A DNA stretch of 47,723 nucleotides from Streptomyces sp. ISL-12 (GTDB lineage Bacteria > Actinomycetota > Actinomycetes > Streptomycetales > Streptomycetaceae): contig NZ_JAGGOO010000055.1 of the NCBI RefSeq assembly GCF_018614415.1, forward strand, positions 1 through 47,723, written 5' to 3'. This document shows, piece after piece, positions 32,715-39,801 of the stretch. Both the position numbers and the translations under genes were made by a program. Numbering within the stretch: the stretch's first letter is position 1; every line of letters begins with the position of its first letter. The notes under the pieces are model-generated. The model saw only the letters and a list, made by a program, of their open reading frames with translations. It was not told the DNA's origin and did no database searches.

Positions 32715-33632
32715 ATGCGCGCCCTTGTGGTCGCTCACGGCGAGGCCGGACCCGTCCGGTTCGCCGATGTCGACGAACCCGTGCCGTCCGCCGGTGAGGC
32801 GTTGGTGGAGGTACGGCACATCGCTCTCAACTTCGGAGAGCTGAACTACGTGGACCAGTGGCCGGCCGGCGCTGTGCACGGACACGACGCGTCCGGCGTC
32901 GTGATCCGCGCCGCCTCCGACGGCTCGGGTCCGGCCGAAGGGACGCGCGTCGCGGTGGGGATGGCTCCGCACGCGTGGGCGGAGCGGGTGGCGGTCGGCC
33001 CCGCCTCGCTCGGCACCGTCCCCGAGGGCGTGGAGCTGGCCGACGCGGCCGCGCTGGGGATCGCCGGGGTCACCGCGCTGCGGGTGCTGCGCACGCGTTC
33101 CCTGCTGGCCCGCGACGTCCTGGTCACCGGCGCCAGCGGGGGCGTGGGGCACTTCGCCGTCCAGTTGGCGGCGCTGGCGGGCGCCCGGGTGACGGCGCTG
33201 GTCGGCTCGCCGGAGCGGGCCGCCGGACTGCGCGAACTGGGCGCCGACGAGGTCCTGACCGACCTGGCCGGGACCGAACGCCGCTTCGCCCTCGTCCTGG
33301 ACACGGTCGGCGGGCCGCTGCTGGCCCAGGCGTGGGGTGCCCTCGCCGAGGGCGGCACCGTCCACCTGGTCGGCTACTCCTCGGGACAGGACACCACGTT
33401 CCCGGCGGGGACCCTGTTCGGCTTCGGCGAACCCCGCCGTATCGCCACCTACGGCGACATGACGCCGACCGGCGGAGAACTGACGGACCTGCTGGGCCTC
33501 ATGGCCGCCGGCAGGCTCTCGGCACCGGTCGGACGGCGCGGCGACTGGCGGGACGTGGACGACGCCGTACGGGCGCTGTTCGCGCGGAAGGTGCACGGCA
33601 AGGTCGTCCTCGACGTGACGTCCTCGACGTGA
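32715..33632 (+). CDS. Quinone-oxidoreductase-like medium-chain dehydrogenase
   Basis: 305 residues from the ATG at 32715, with GAAGGAAG upstream. Medium-chain dehydrogenase fold: catalytic-domain start MRALVVAHGEAGPVRFADVDEPVP, GHDASGVV, and an NADPH-binding VLVTGASGGVGHFAVQLAALAGARVTALVGS (about residues 135-165). It lacks the zinc-binding Cys/His residues of alcohol dehydrogenases, so it belongs to the zinc-free quinone oxidoreductase/enoyl reductase branch. Followed after 38 bases by an AraC-type regulator gene on the same strand. Substrate unknown. Confidence 0.9.
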   Translation: MRALVVAHGEAGPVRFADVDEPVPSAGEALVEVRHIALNFGELNYVDQWPAGAVHGHDASGVVIRAASDGSGPAEGTRVAVGMAPHAWAERVAVGPASLGTVPEGVELADAAALGIAGVTALRVLRTRSLLARDVLVTGASGGVGHFAVQLAALAGARVTALVGSPERAAGLRELGADEVLTDLAGTERRFALVLDTVGGPLLAQAWGALAEGGTVHLVGYSSGQDTTFPAGTLFGFGEPRRIATYGDMTPTGGELTDLLGLMAAGRLSAPVGRRGDWRDVDDAVRALFARKVHGKVVLDVTSST

Positions 33633-33670
33633 CCTGAAACTCCGCTGCGGCGGCGGAGGAGAATGGGCGC

Positions 33671-34618
33671 ATGGACGTGCTGGCGGAGGTCTTGCGGGTC
33701 TCGGGGGCACGGGGGGCGCTCGGGGTCGTGCTGAAGGCCGGGGGGACCTGGGGCATGTGGCTGGACTCCTACCCGGGAGCCGCACTGCACGTGGTTGCCC
33801 GCGGCACGATGTGGCTCCACGCCATCGGCGAGAAACCGCTCCAGGTGCGGGCCGGGGACGCCGTCCTGGTGGCGCCGGGCACCGCCCACGGTCTGGCGGG
33901 CGCCGCCGGCGTGACGATGGGTTCCTGCGACCGTGAGGCGGCGGCCCGGGCGTTCGGCGACGGCCGGGCCCTGCGGCTGGGCTCGGGACCGGCGGAGACG
34001 GAAGTGATCGTCCTGCACTACGAGCAGGACCCGGAGGTGAGCACCCCCGTGCTGACCTCCCTCGCCCGGCCGATGCACGTCACAGCCGACCAGAACGCGC
34101 AGTTCGGAAGGACCGTCGAACTGCTCACGGCGGAACTCGCGCAGCCCCAGATCGGCACCACCGCCGCCGTCAACAGCATCGTCGACCTGCTGCTCGTCCA
34201 GTTCGTACGCGCCTGGCTGGCCCGCCACCCGCAGGAGCGGTCCGGCTCATGGCTGGGCGCGATGCGCGACCCGGTCGTGCGCGACGCCCTGGCACAGGTC
34301 CACGCCCGGCCGGAACACCCCTGGACGACGGAGACCCTGGCCGCCGCGACGAGCGTCTCCCGGGCGACGCTGACCCGGCGGTTCCGGGCCGCCCTCGGAC
34401 AGACGCCGGGCGCCTACGTGACGCAGTGGCGCGTCGACCTGGCCTCCGTCCGGCTCCGCGACACCGACGAGCCGGTCGAGTCGATCTCCGGCGCCGTCGG
34501 CTACGCCTCCCCGCACGCCTTCAGCCGCGCCTTCCGACGCGCCCGGGGCATGCCCCCGGGCGCGTACCGCTCCCGCCTCCGCCGCCACCGCGCCGACAGG
34601 CCCCCCGGAAACGGGTGA
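33671..34618 (+). CDS. AraC family transcriptional regulator with N-terminal cupin
   Basis: 315 residues, ATG after GGAGGAG. Cupin-type sensor domain at about 1-170 (LHVVARGTMWLHAIGEKPLQVRAGDAVLVAPGTAHGLAG) and two AraC helix-turn-helix motifs at about 210-305 (WTTETLAAATSVSRATLTRRFRAALGQTPGAYVTQWR; ESISGAVGYASPHAFSRAFRRARGMPPGAYR). Probably controls its own operon and the oxidoreductase gene before it. Its stop codon is inside the large hairpin at 34595-34658. Confidence 0.93.
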   Translation: MDVLAEVLRVSGARGALGVVLKAGGTWGMWLDSYPGAALHVVARGTMWLHAIGEKPLQVRAGDAVLVAPGTAHGLAGAAGVTMGSCDREAAARAFGDGRALRLGSGPAETEVIVLHYEQDPEVSTPVLTSLARPMHVTADQNAQFGRTVELLTAELAQPQIGTTAAVNSIVDLLLVQFVRAWLARHPQERSGSWLGAMRDPVVRDALAQVHARPEHPWTTETLAAATSVSRATLTRRFRAALGQTPGAYVTQWRVDLASVRLRDTDEPVESISGAVGYASPHAFSRAFRRARGMPPGAYRSRLRRHRADRPPGNG

Positions 34619-34658
34619 CACTTCACCCCGAAGTGTCATCCGTTTCCGGGGGCCTGTC
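34595..34658. terminator. Long bidirectional hairpin covering both convergent stop codons
   Basis: Arms 34595-34624 and 34630-34658 pair over 29 positions with one G-U wobble and one bulge; the loop is five bases. The araC stop (34616-34618) and the stop of the minus-strand gene (34623-34625) both lie in the left arm and loop. Confidence 0.85.
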
Positions 34659-35066
34659 ACCCGTCCTCGGAGCCCAGTGCGCGTGCTGCGTGCCCTGCTG
34701 CACGGCGAACACCGCCGCGCCGTCCCGCGCCGTGTTCGTCTGCCGCAGCACGGACGCGCCGGGACCGGCCGCCGCGGCGAGAGGGGCCAGCAGCGGCCCG
34801 CAGGACGGGTCGCGGCGCAGCAGCGCGGCCAGCTCCAGGGACCAGTAGCCGGACAGGACACGGCGTACGTCGTCCGGGGCCCCCGCGTCCCGGAGCAGCG
34901 CGGCGTCGTCGTCGAGCCGGTGCTCCACCGCGGCGCCCCGGCCGTCGCCGGACCGGCGGAACAGTCCGACGACCGTGTTCCGGGTCTCCTGCCACACGTC
35001 CGTGGCCATGGCGGCGACCAGCGCGGCGGCGCCCGACTGGGCGAGGAGGGTGAGTTCGTCGTTCAT
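34623..35066 (-). CDS. Small helical protein with C-terminal NTA-GA-V-AV-G-Q motif (possible effector)
   Basis: 147 residues, ATG start five bases after GGAGGAG. The first 105 residues look all-helical: an Ala/Gly-rich hydrophobic stretch (LAQSGAAALVAAMATDVW, 8-25) then an amphipathic QETRNTVVGLFRR, and Leu/Ala-rich helices at 55-100. Residues 111-127 (NTARDGAAVFAVQQGTQ) form a short Gly/Gln/Val motif shared with three proteins of the same block. This layout, a helical domain of about 110 residues plus a terminal homotypic motif, recalls Bell-domain effectors of bacterial amyloid signalling; that is inference. It follows the cyclase-like gene by 27 bases, probably in one operon. Confidence 0.75.
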   Translation of the reverse strand: MNDELTLLAQSGAAALVAAMATDVWQETRNTVVGLFRRSGDGRGAAVEHRLDDDAALLRDAGAPDDVRRVLSGYWSLELAALLRRDPSCGPLLAPLAAAAGPGASVLRQTNTARDGAAVFAVQQGTQHAHWAPRTGDRPPETDDTSG

Positions 35067-35093
35067 CGGTGCTCCTCCACGGCTGCGCCGGTC

Positions 35094-35831
35094 TCAGCGG
35101 CCTCGGGTGACGGTGATGTGCTGGTCGCCGTTCTGGCTGGCGTTGACGACACCGCCCCGCGAGGCGTTGTTGACCATCGTCGAGCCGCCCGCAGGTCCCC
35201 CGGGCCGACGGTCCCGTCCGCGCCCGCCCGGCTTCGGGAGCGCCGGGGTCCAGCCGGGGGTGTGCAGCCAGGCGTGGGTGGCGAGTTCCTTCACCTCGAC
35301 GCCCACCCGGTGGAACTGGCCCGGGTCGATGCCCTCGTAGCCGTGCCGCACCGTCTCGTCGTAGAAGTGCTGCGACATCAGCAGCGAGAGGGGGACCGGC
35401 CACGGCGCCGCCGCCAGCGCCTCGCGCGCCGCGGGGGCGTCCAGCAGCCGGGCCAGCGTCTCCAGCGGGCTCCCGGCGACCTCGCCGCCCGGCAGCAGAC
35501 AGACCTCGCCGGCGTGCAGGGCGACGCGGACCCGGAAGCGGGTCGCCGCGTCGCGGGCGGCGCTGTTGTGGGCGGTCAGCAGGTCCGCCAGCGCGTGGAC
35601 GAGCGGATGGACCAGGCTCGCCTTGCGCGTCCCGGCGGGCGCGACCAGCCGCAGCCCGTCGCCCAGGTCGGCGCGCGCACACGCCTCCCAGTCGACACCG
35701 CCACGCGCGCAGGCCGCACGCAGCACCGACCGCAGCGTCTCCCGGTTCTCCAGCAGCGGCACGTTGCCCCGCCCGGACGACTTCTCGATGTCCACGGCCA
35801 GCACGGCCCGGTACTCCCACTGCTCTTCCAT
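35094..35831 (-). CDS. Degenerate class III cyclase-homology protein with C-terminal NxA-G-V-A-G-Q motif
   Basis: 245 residues from the ATG at 35831. Class III nucleotidyl cyclase fold at about 5-180: VLAVDIEKSS (first metal Asp), ARADLGDGLRLVAP (second metal Asp), FRVRVALHAGEV, and SPLETLARLLDAPAAREAL. The Lys normally three residues before the GDG of the second motif is replaced by Ala, so cyclase activity is doubtful. A basic Gly/Pro linker (GGRGRDRRPGGPAGG) leads to residues 221-237 (NNASRGGVVNASQNGDQ), the motif shared with three other proteins in the block. Such cyclase-like domains are known in bacterial conflict and NLR-type systems. Divergent from the Crp-family gene. Confidence 0.78.
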   Translation of the reverse strand: MEEQWEYRAVLAVDIEKSSGRGNVPLLENRETLRSVLRAACARGGVDWEACARADLGDGLRLVAPAGTRKASLVHPLVHALADLLTAHNSAARDAATRFRVRVALHAGEVCLLPGGEVAGSPLETLARLLDAPAAREALAAAPWPVPLSLLMSQHFYDETVRHGYEGIDPGQFHRVGVEVKELATHAWLHTPGWTPALPKPGGRGRDRRPGGPAGGSTMVNNASRGGVVNASQNGDQHITVTRGR

Positions 35832-35945
35832 GCGGCAAGCGGCCCTTCTCGGCGATCGGTGGCGCGGGGCGCGGCGCGGAGCCCGCACGTGTGACGGGCC
35901 CCGCGTCGGCTCCCCCGCGTCCCAGTGTGGCGCGGGGGCCGTGCG

Positions 35946-35973
35946 AACAACTCGTAGGAATACGAGGAGTTGT
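35946..35973. promoter_or_regulatory. CGTA-N4-TACG palindrome upstream of the Crp-family gene
   Basis: CTCGTA-GGAA-TACGAG (35951-35966) nested in CAACTC (35948-35953) / GAGTTG (35967-35972). Lies between the cyclase-like and Crp-family genes. The same core recurs at 36838-36851. Confidence 0.5.
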
Positions 35974-36046
35974 GGGGTTCCGGAGACTTTCCGGTGCGCA
36001 CACTGGTCCGGGCGGCACCACCGGACCCGTCAAGGAGGCGGAGACC

Positions 36047-36754
36047 ATGAAGGCAGGGCACCCGGACCGCGCGGACGGCGACTGGCCGCCGTCGACCCTG
36101 CTCGGCGGCCTCGGCCCGGCCGACCGGCGGCGGCTGCTGGAACTGGGGACGCGGGTGTCGTACCCGGCCGGCCGGGTGCTGCTGCGCGAGGGGGACCGCA
36201 CGGACCACGTACTGATCCTGCTCGACGGCCTGGTCAAGGTCACCGCGCACGCCGACGACGGGCGCGACGCCCTGCTGGCCGTACGGGTGGGCGGGGACGT
36301 CGTCGGCGAGTTCGCCGCGGTCGACGGACGCCCCCGCTCGGCCACGGTGACCGCCTGCGGACCGGTGCTCGCGCGCAGCGTCACCCGGGCCGGCCTCGAC
36401 GCCTGCACCCGCACCGAGCACCGGATCGCCCACGCCCTCCAGCAGGCCGTCGTCGCCAAGCTGCGCGCCGCCACCACCCACCGGGTCACCTTCACCGGCT
36501 GCGACGCGGCCACCCGCGTGGCCCGCGTCCTGCACCACCTGGCGCTGGCCTACGGCGAACGCAGCGGCGCGGGCGCCGAGATCCGCTGGCCGATCACCCA
36601 GCAGGAACTGGCGACGCTCGCGGGCGCCTCCGAACCCAGTGTGCACAAGACGCTGCGCCGGTTCCGGGAGACGGCGGTGGTCACCCCCGGCTACCGCTCC
36701 ATCCGCGTCGACGACCTGCGGCGCCTGCACGCCATCGCCTACGCGGACCACTGA
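36047..36754 (+). CDS. Crp/Fnr family transcriptional regulator
   Basis: 235 residues from the ATG at 36047, eight bases after AAGGAGG. Cyclic-nucleotide-binding beta roll at about 20-130 (YPAGRVLLREGDRTDHVLILLDGLVKVTAHADDGRDALLAVRVGGDVVGEFAAVDGRPRSATVTA) and a Crp-type winged helix at about 165-235 (WPITQQELATLAGASEPSVHKTLRRFRE). The cNMP pocket position reads GEFAAVDGRPRSATV, close to the canonical G-E-x7-R-S/T, so nucleotide binding is possible. It lies between two operons whose products share a motif and probably controls both. No Fe-S cysteines of Fnr are present. Confidence 0.92.
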   Translation: MKAGHPDRADGDWPPSTLLGGLGPADRRRLLELGTRVSYPAGRVLLREGDRTDHVLILLDGLVKVTAHADDGRDALLAVRVGGDVVGEFAAVDGRPRSATVTACGPVLARSVTRAGLDACTRTEHRIAHALQQAVVAKLRAATTHRVTFTGCDAATRVARVLHHLALAYGERSGAGAEIRWPITQQELATLAGASEPSVHKTLRRFRETAVVTPGYRSIRVDDLRRLHAIAYADH

Positions 36755-36836
36755 GTTCCGTTTCTCCGCGGTGACCGGAGTGCGGCGCCCCCAGTTGTGA
36801 GGGACGGGTGCCGACCGTGGGGGGTCCCGCCGGGAA

Positions 36837-36852
36837 ACCGTATTTCTACGGT
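36837..36852. promoter_or_regulatory. CGTA-N4-TACG palindrome upstream of the STAND gene
   Basis: ACCGTA-TTTC-TACGGT, 6-bp perfect arms, 73 bases before the ATG at 36925. Shares its CGTA-N4-TACG core with the element at 35946-35973, on the other side of the Crp-family gene. Confidence 0.5.
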
Positions 36853-36924
36853 GGCCAGGTCGGCGCACGGGACTAGCGTGACGGCTCGTTCCACGGATCG
36901 ACGGCACGACAACGGGGTGAGGGA

Positions 36925-36985
36925 ATGGCCGACAACGCCGACAATGCCGACAACGCCGACAACGCCGACAATGCCGACAACACGG
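36925..36985. repeat. 9-bp repeat encoding (Ala-Asp-Asn)n
   Basis: Units of the type gcygacaac or gccgacaat recur six times at the very start of the STAND gene, giving ADNADNADN... The reading frame is kept. Confidence 0.9.
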
Positions 36986-39543
36986 ACGAGGACGACGCGC
37001 GCGGCGACAACCGGGCGGACATCGGCGGGGACGCCAACGCGCCGGTGGTGGTGGGCTCCAACAACCTGGTCATCGACGCGGACCACGGGTCCACGGTGAC
37101 CGTGCTCATGGAGCGCCGACGGCCGCGGCCGGGGCGCCGCGGCACGGTGGCGCTGCTCCCGCGCCGGCAGCGCGCGCCGCTCGGCCGGGAGGCCGAACTC
37201 GCCGCGATCGCCGCCGCCGTCGCGGCCGGTGAGACGGTGCAGCTGTGGGGAGAGCCCGGCGTCGGCAAGAGCGCGCTGCTGCGCTACGCCGCCCGCGCCC
37301 TCCCGCCGGGCGAGGACGGGGTGATCTTCCTCGACGCCGCCCGGCGCGAACCGGAGGACCTCGCCCAGGACATGTTCGAGGCCTGCTACGAGACCAGCGG
37401 TTACGCCCCCTCCAGCAGCGACCTGCGCCACCTGATGACCGGCCTCAGACCGACGGTGTACGTCGACAACGCCGACTACCCGGCCCCGCGGCTGCGCGCC
37501 TTCATGGACACGGCGCCCGACGCCACGTTCGTCCTGGCCTCGCGGGAGGGTTCGCTCAGCGGGACCGACGGCACGGCGCGGCGGCTGACCGGCATCGACC
37601 TGGACGCGGCGATGGAACTGCTGGGCCGGGAACTGGGCCGGCACGTGGTCGAGGCCGACGAACAGGACATCGCCGCGTCCCTGTGGGAGGCCGCGGCCGG
37701 CCGTCCGCTGCCGCTGCTGCGGGCGGCGGCCCTGGCCCGGCTCGACCCGTCGGGCCAGGGCGCGCTGCCCCGGCCCGGCGCGGTGGCCGAACTGCTGCCC
37801 CGGCTGCTCGCCGGGCTCGACGCGCCGGCCCGGCGGGCCCTGCACCTGCTGGCCATCGTGGGCGCCGAACTCGACCCCGTCCACTTCGGCCTGCTCGACG
37901 GCGCCCCGGACCCCGGGGCGCTGTGCGCGTCGCTCTCCAGGCTCGGCCTGGCCGAGGAGACGGAGCGGGGCTACCGGGTGGTGACGGACGTCGTACCGGC
38001 GCTGCGGGAGCACGGCGGACCCGCGCCGTTCTCCGTGGAGCAGCTGTGCCACCACTTCGCGCGGTGGGCCGGGCAGGCGGCGACGAGCGCCGCCCAGGTC
38101 GCCGCGCACAACGGCGCCCTGGAGCGGGTCGCGGACCTCGCGGTACGGGCCGGCCGCCCCGACCTCGCCGTCCGGGTCGCCCGGGCCGCCTCCCCGGCCC
38201 TCGCCCGCTCCCTGCGCCTCGGCGTCTGGGGCCGCCTCCTCGACCGGGGCCTGCCCGCGGCACGGCGGGCCGAGGACCGGTGGGCGGAGGCGTACTTCAC
38301 GCACGAGCAGGGCATCCACGCGGTCCTGACCGGCAACCGGGTCGCCGCGGGGGTGCTCCTGGCCGGAGCGGCCAAGCTGTGGCACGACCTGGGCGACACG
38401 CAGGGCGCGGAGGCGGCGCAGGCGGCCCAGCAGTACCTGCCCCAACAGCCCCCGCCGACCGACCCGACACCGCCCGCCCCGTCGCCCGACGGCGGCGGCA
38501 CCGAGCCCGTCACGACCGACCCGCCCTCCCTGGAGCCGACGTCCGCGCAGCCGGCGGACGCGTCGGGCGCCGATCCGGTGTCCGCGCAGCCGGCGGACGC
38601 GTCGGGCGCCGATCCGGTGTCCGCGCAGCCGATGGACGCGTCGGGCGCCGACTCGGTATCCGCCCAGCCGATGGACGCGCCGGGCACCGACCCGACGTCC
38701 GCCCAGCCGATGGACACGTCGGCTTTCGACCCGGCGTCCGCCCAGTCGGTGAACGTGCCGGACGCCCACGCGACGTCCGCGCACCCGGCCGACCCGCCCG
38801 GCGCCGATCCCTCGTTCGCGCACGCGTCGAGCCCGTCGGGCCCGCCGACCGGCACCGACCCCTACTCCCTGTCCAGCGCGACGACCCCGCCCCCCGACCT
38901 GTCCACCGCGCACGCCGCGCACACCGCGGCCACGCACTCGGGCGCGGGCGCCGCGGGCGCCGGAGCCGCACCGATGAGCACGGGAGCCGCCGCGGTCCTC
39001 AAGGTGGCCGCGGCCGTCGCCGCCGTCGTCATCGGCGGCGTCGCCGTCGACCAGTACCAGGACGCGCAGAACAGCTCGCACAGCGCCGCGACGACCCCGA
39101 GCTACTCGTCCACCGCCACCTACACGCCCACCTACACGCCGGACACGAGCGTCTACGACCAGGAGACGGACCTCTACGAGGAGGAGACCCCGACCCCGGA
39201 GCCCGAGCCGGAGCCGACCGGACTCGCGGGCATCTGGCAGCTCGCCGACGGAAGCATGATCGAGTTCGAGGAGTCGGGCCCGGACAGCTACACGACCACG
39301 GGGAGGGACTACTGCGGTGACGTCCTGACGACCGAGTTCACCGGCGGCGGTGGCACCTACAGCGCCACCCAGCCCCTGTACGACGTCGAGCGGGACTGCG
39401 CTTCCCTCGGGGAAACCCTGGTCACCGTCACCCTCGGTACGGACCCGGACACCGCGCAGTACTCGGTCGAGGTGAAGTCCACGTACCAAGAAGGGACGCA
39501 GTGCTACACCTGCGGCACCTTCTCCCTCACCCGGTTCTCCTAG
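36925..39543 (+). CDS. Membrane-anchored STAND/NLR-like NTPase with N-terminal motif and external C-terminal domain
   Basis: 872 residues, ATG at 36925. Order: (Ala-Asp-Asn) repeats and acidic residues, 1-30; motif block IGGDANAPVVVGSNNLV (33-49) then IDADHGSTVTVLM (50-62); NTPase with Walker A GEPGVGKS (109-116), Walker B TVYVDNAD (177-184) and sensor FVLASREG (202-209); winged helix and helical region to about 520; seven 13-residue repeats SAQPxDASGADPV (540-630); Thr/Ala/His-rich linker; membrane helix at about 688-710; Thr/Tyr/Glu linker; external beta-rich domain (about 765-872, opening GLAGIWQLADGSMIEFEE) with four Cys. The plan is an NLR: oligomerising NTPase inside, possible sensor outside. 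The stop is 12 bases from the next gene. Confidence 0.85.
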   Translation: MADNADNADNADNADNADNTDEDDARGDNRADIGGDANAPVVVGSNNLVIDADHGSTVTVLMERRRPRPGRRGTVALLPRRQRAPLGREAELAAIAAAVAAGETVQLWGEPGVGKSALLRYAARALPPGEDGVIFLDAARREPEDLAQDMFEACYETSGYAPSSSDLRHLMTGLRPTVYVDNADYPAPRLRAFMDTAPDATFVLASREGSLSGTDGTARRLTGIDLDAAMELLGRELGRHVVEADEQDIAASLWEAAAGRPLPLLRAAALARLDPSGQGALPRPGAVAELLPRLLAGLDAPARRALHLLAIVGAELDPVHFGLLDGAPDPGALCASLSRLGLAEETERGYRVVTDVVPALREHGGPAPFSVEQLCHHFARWAGQAATSAAQVAAHNGALERVADLAVRAGRPDLAVRVARAASPALARSLRLGVWGRLLDRGLPAARRAEDRWAEAYFTHEQGIHAVLTGNRVAAGVLLAGAAKLWHDLGDTQGAEAAQAAQQYLPQQPPPTDPTPPAPSPDGGGTEPVTTDPPSLEPTSAQPADASGADPVSAQPADASGADPVSAQPMDASGADSVSAQPMDAPGTDPTSAQPMDTSAFDPASAQSVNVPDAHATSAHPADPPGADPSFAHASSPSGPPTGTDPYSLSSATTPPPDLSTAHAAHTAATHSGAGAAGAGAAPMSTGAAAVLKVAAAVAAVVIGGVAVDQYQDAQNSSHSAATTPSYSSTATYTPTYTPDTSVYDQETDLYEEETPTPEPEPEPTGLAGIWQLADGSMIEFEESGPDSYTTTGRDYCGDVLTTEFTGGGGTYSATQPLYDVERDCASLGETLVTVTLGTDPDTAQYSVEVKSTYQEGTQCYTCGTFSLTRFS
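38542..38814. repeat. 39-bp minisatellite, seven units, in the STAND linker
   Basis: Units begin at 38542, 38581, 38620, 38659, 38698, 38737 and 38776, each opening TCCGCSCA. The first two are identical; divergence grows toward the 3' end. Thirteen residues per unit. Confidence 0.95.
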
Positions 39544-39555
39544 AAAGGCCCACCG

Positions 39556-39780
39556 ATGTCCCGCAAGAAGCCCCCCGCCCACAACTCCGTCCACATCGGC
39601 GGCGACGCCCACGGCCCCGTCGTGGCCGGCGACGGCAACCGTGTCGACGTCCGCACGCCCGAGCCGACGGCACAGCCCGCAGGCCCGGCCATGCACAACA
39701 CGGCGGACCAGGGAGCCACCGTCTACGCCGTCATGAACGGCAACCAGTACCTCGACCGGCCCGCCCCCGAGGAGGACTGA
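39556..39780 (+). CDS. 74-residue double-motif protein (possible signalling adaptor)
   Basis: 74 residues, ATG start with AGAAAGG upstream, 12 bases after the STAND stop. Almost the whole protein is two motifs: IGGDAHGPVVAGDGNRV (14-30), matching residues 33-49 of the STAND protein at the same spacing, and NTADQGATVYAVMNGNQ (48-64), matching the C-termini of the small helical and cyclase-like proteins. Lys-rich start, acidic end, no Cys, no membrane segment. Beta-prone, Gly/Asn/Gln/Val-rich content fits a homotypic-assembly adaptor joining the NTPase to the others. No known family recognised. Confidence 0.8.
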   Translation: MSRKKPPAHNSVHIGGDAHGPVVAGDGNRVDVRTPEPTAQPAGPAMHNTADQGATVYAVMNGNQYLDRPAPEED

Positions 39781-39801
39781 CCCCACCGGAGCGGCGGGCG
39801 G

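Noticed and set aside
36739..39786. 1015-codon minus-strand frame opposite the STAND gene
   Set aside because: Gly/Arg-rich shadow; its repeats are the reverse reading of the 39-bp minisatellite.
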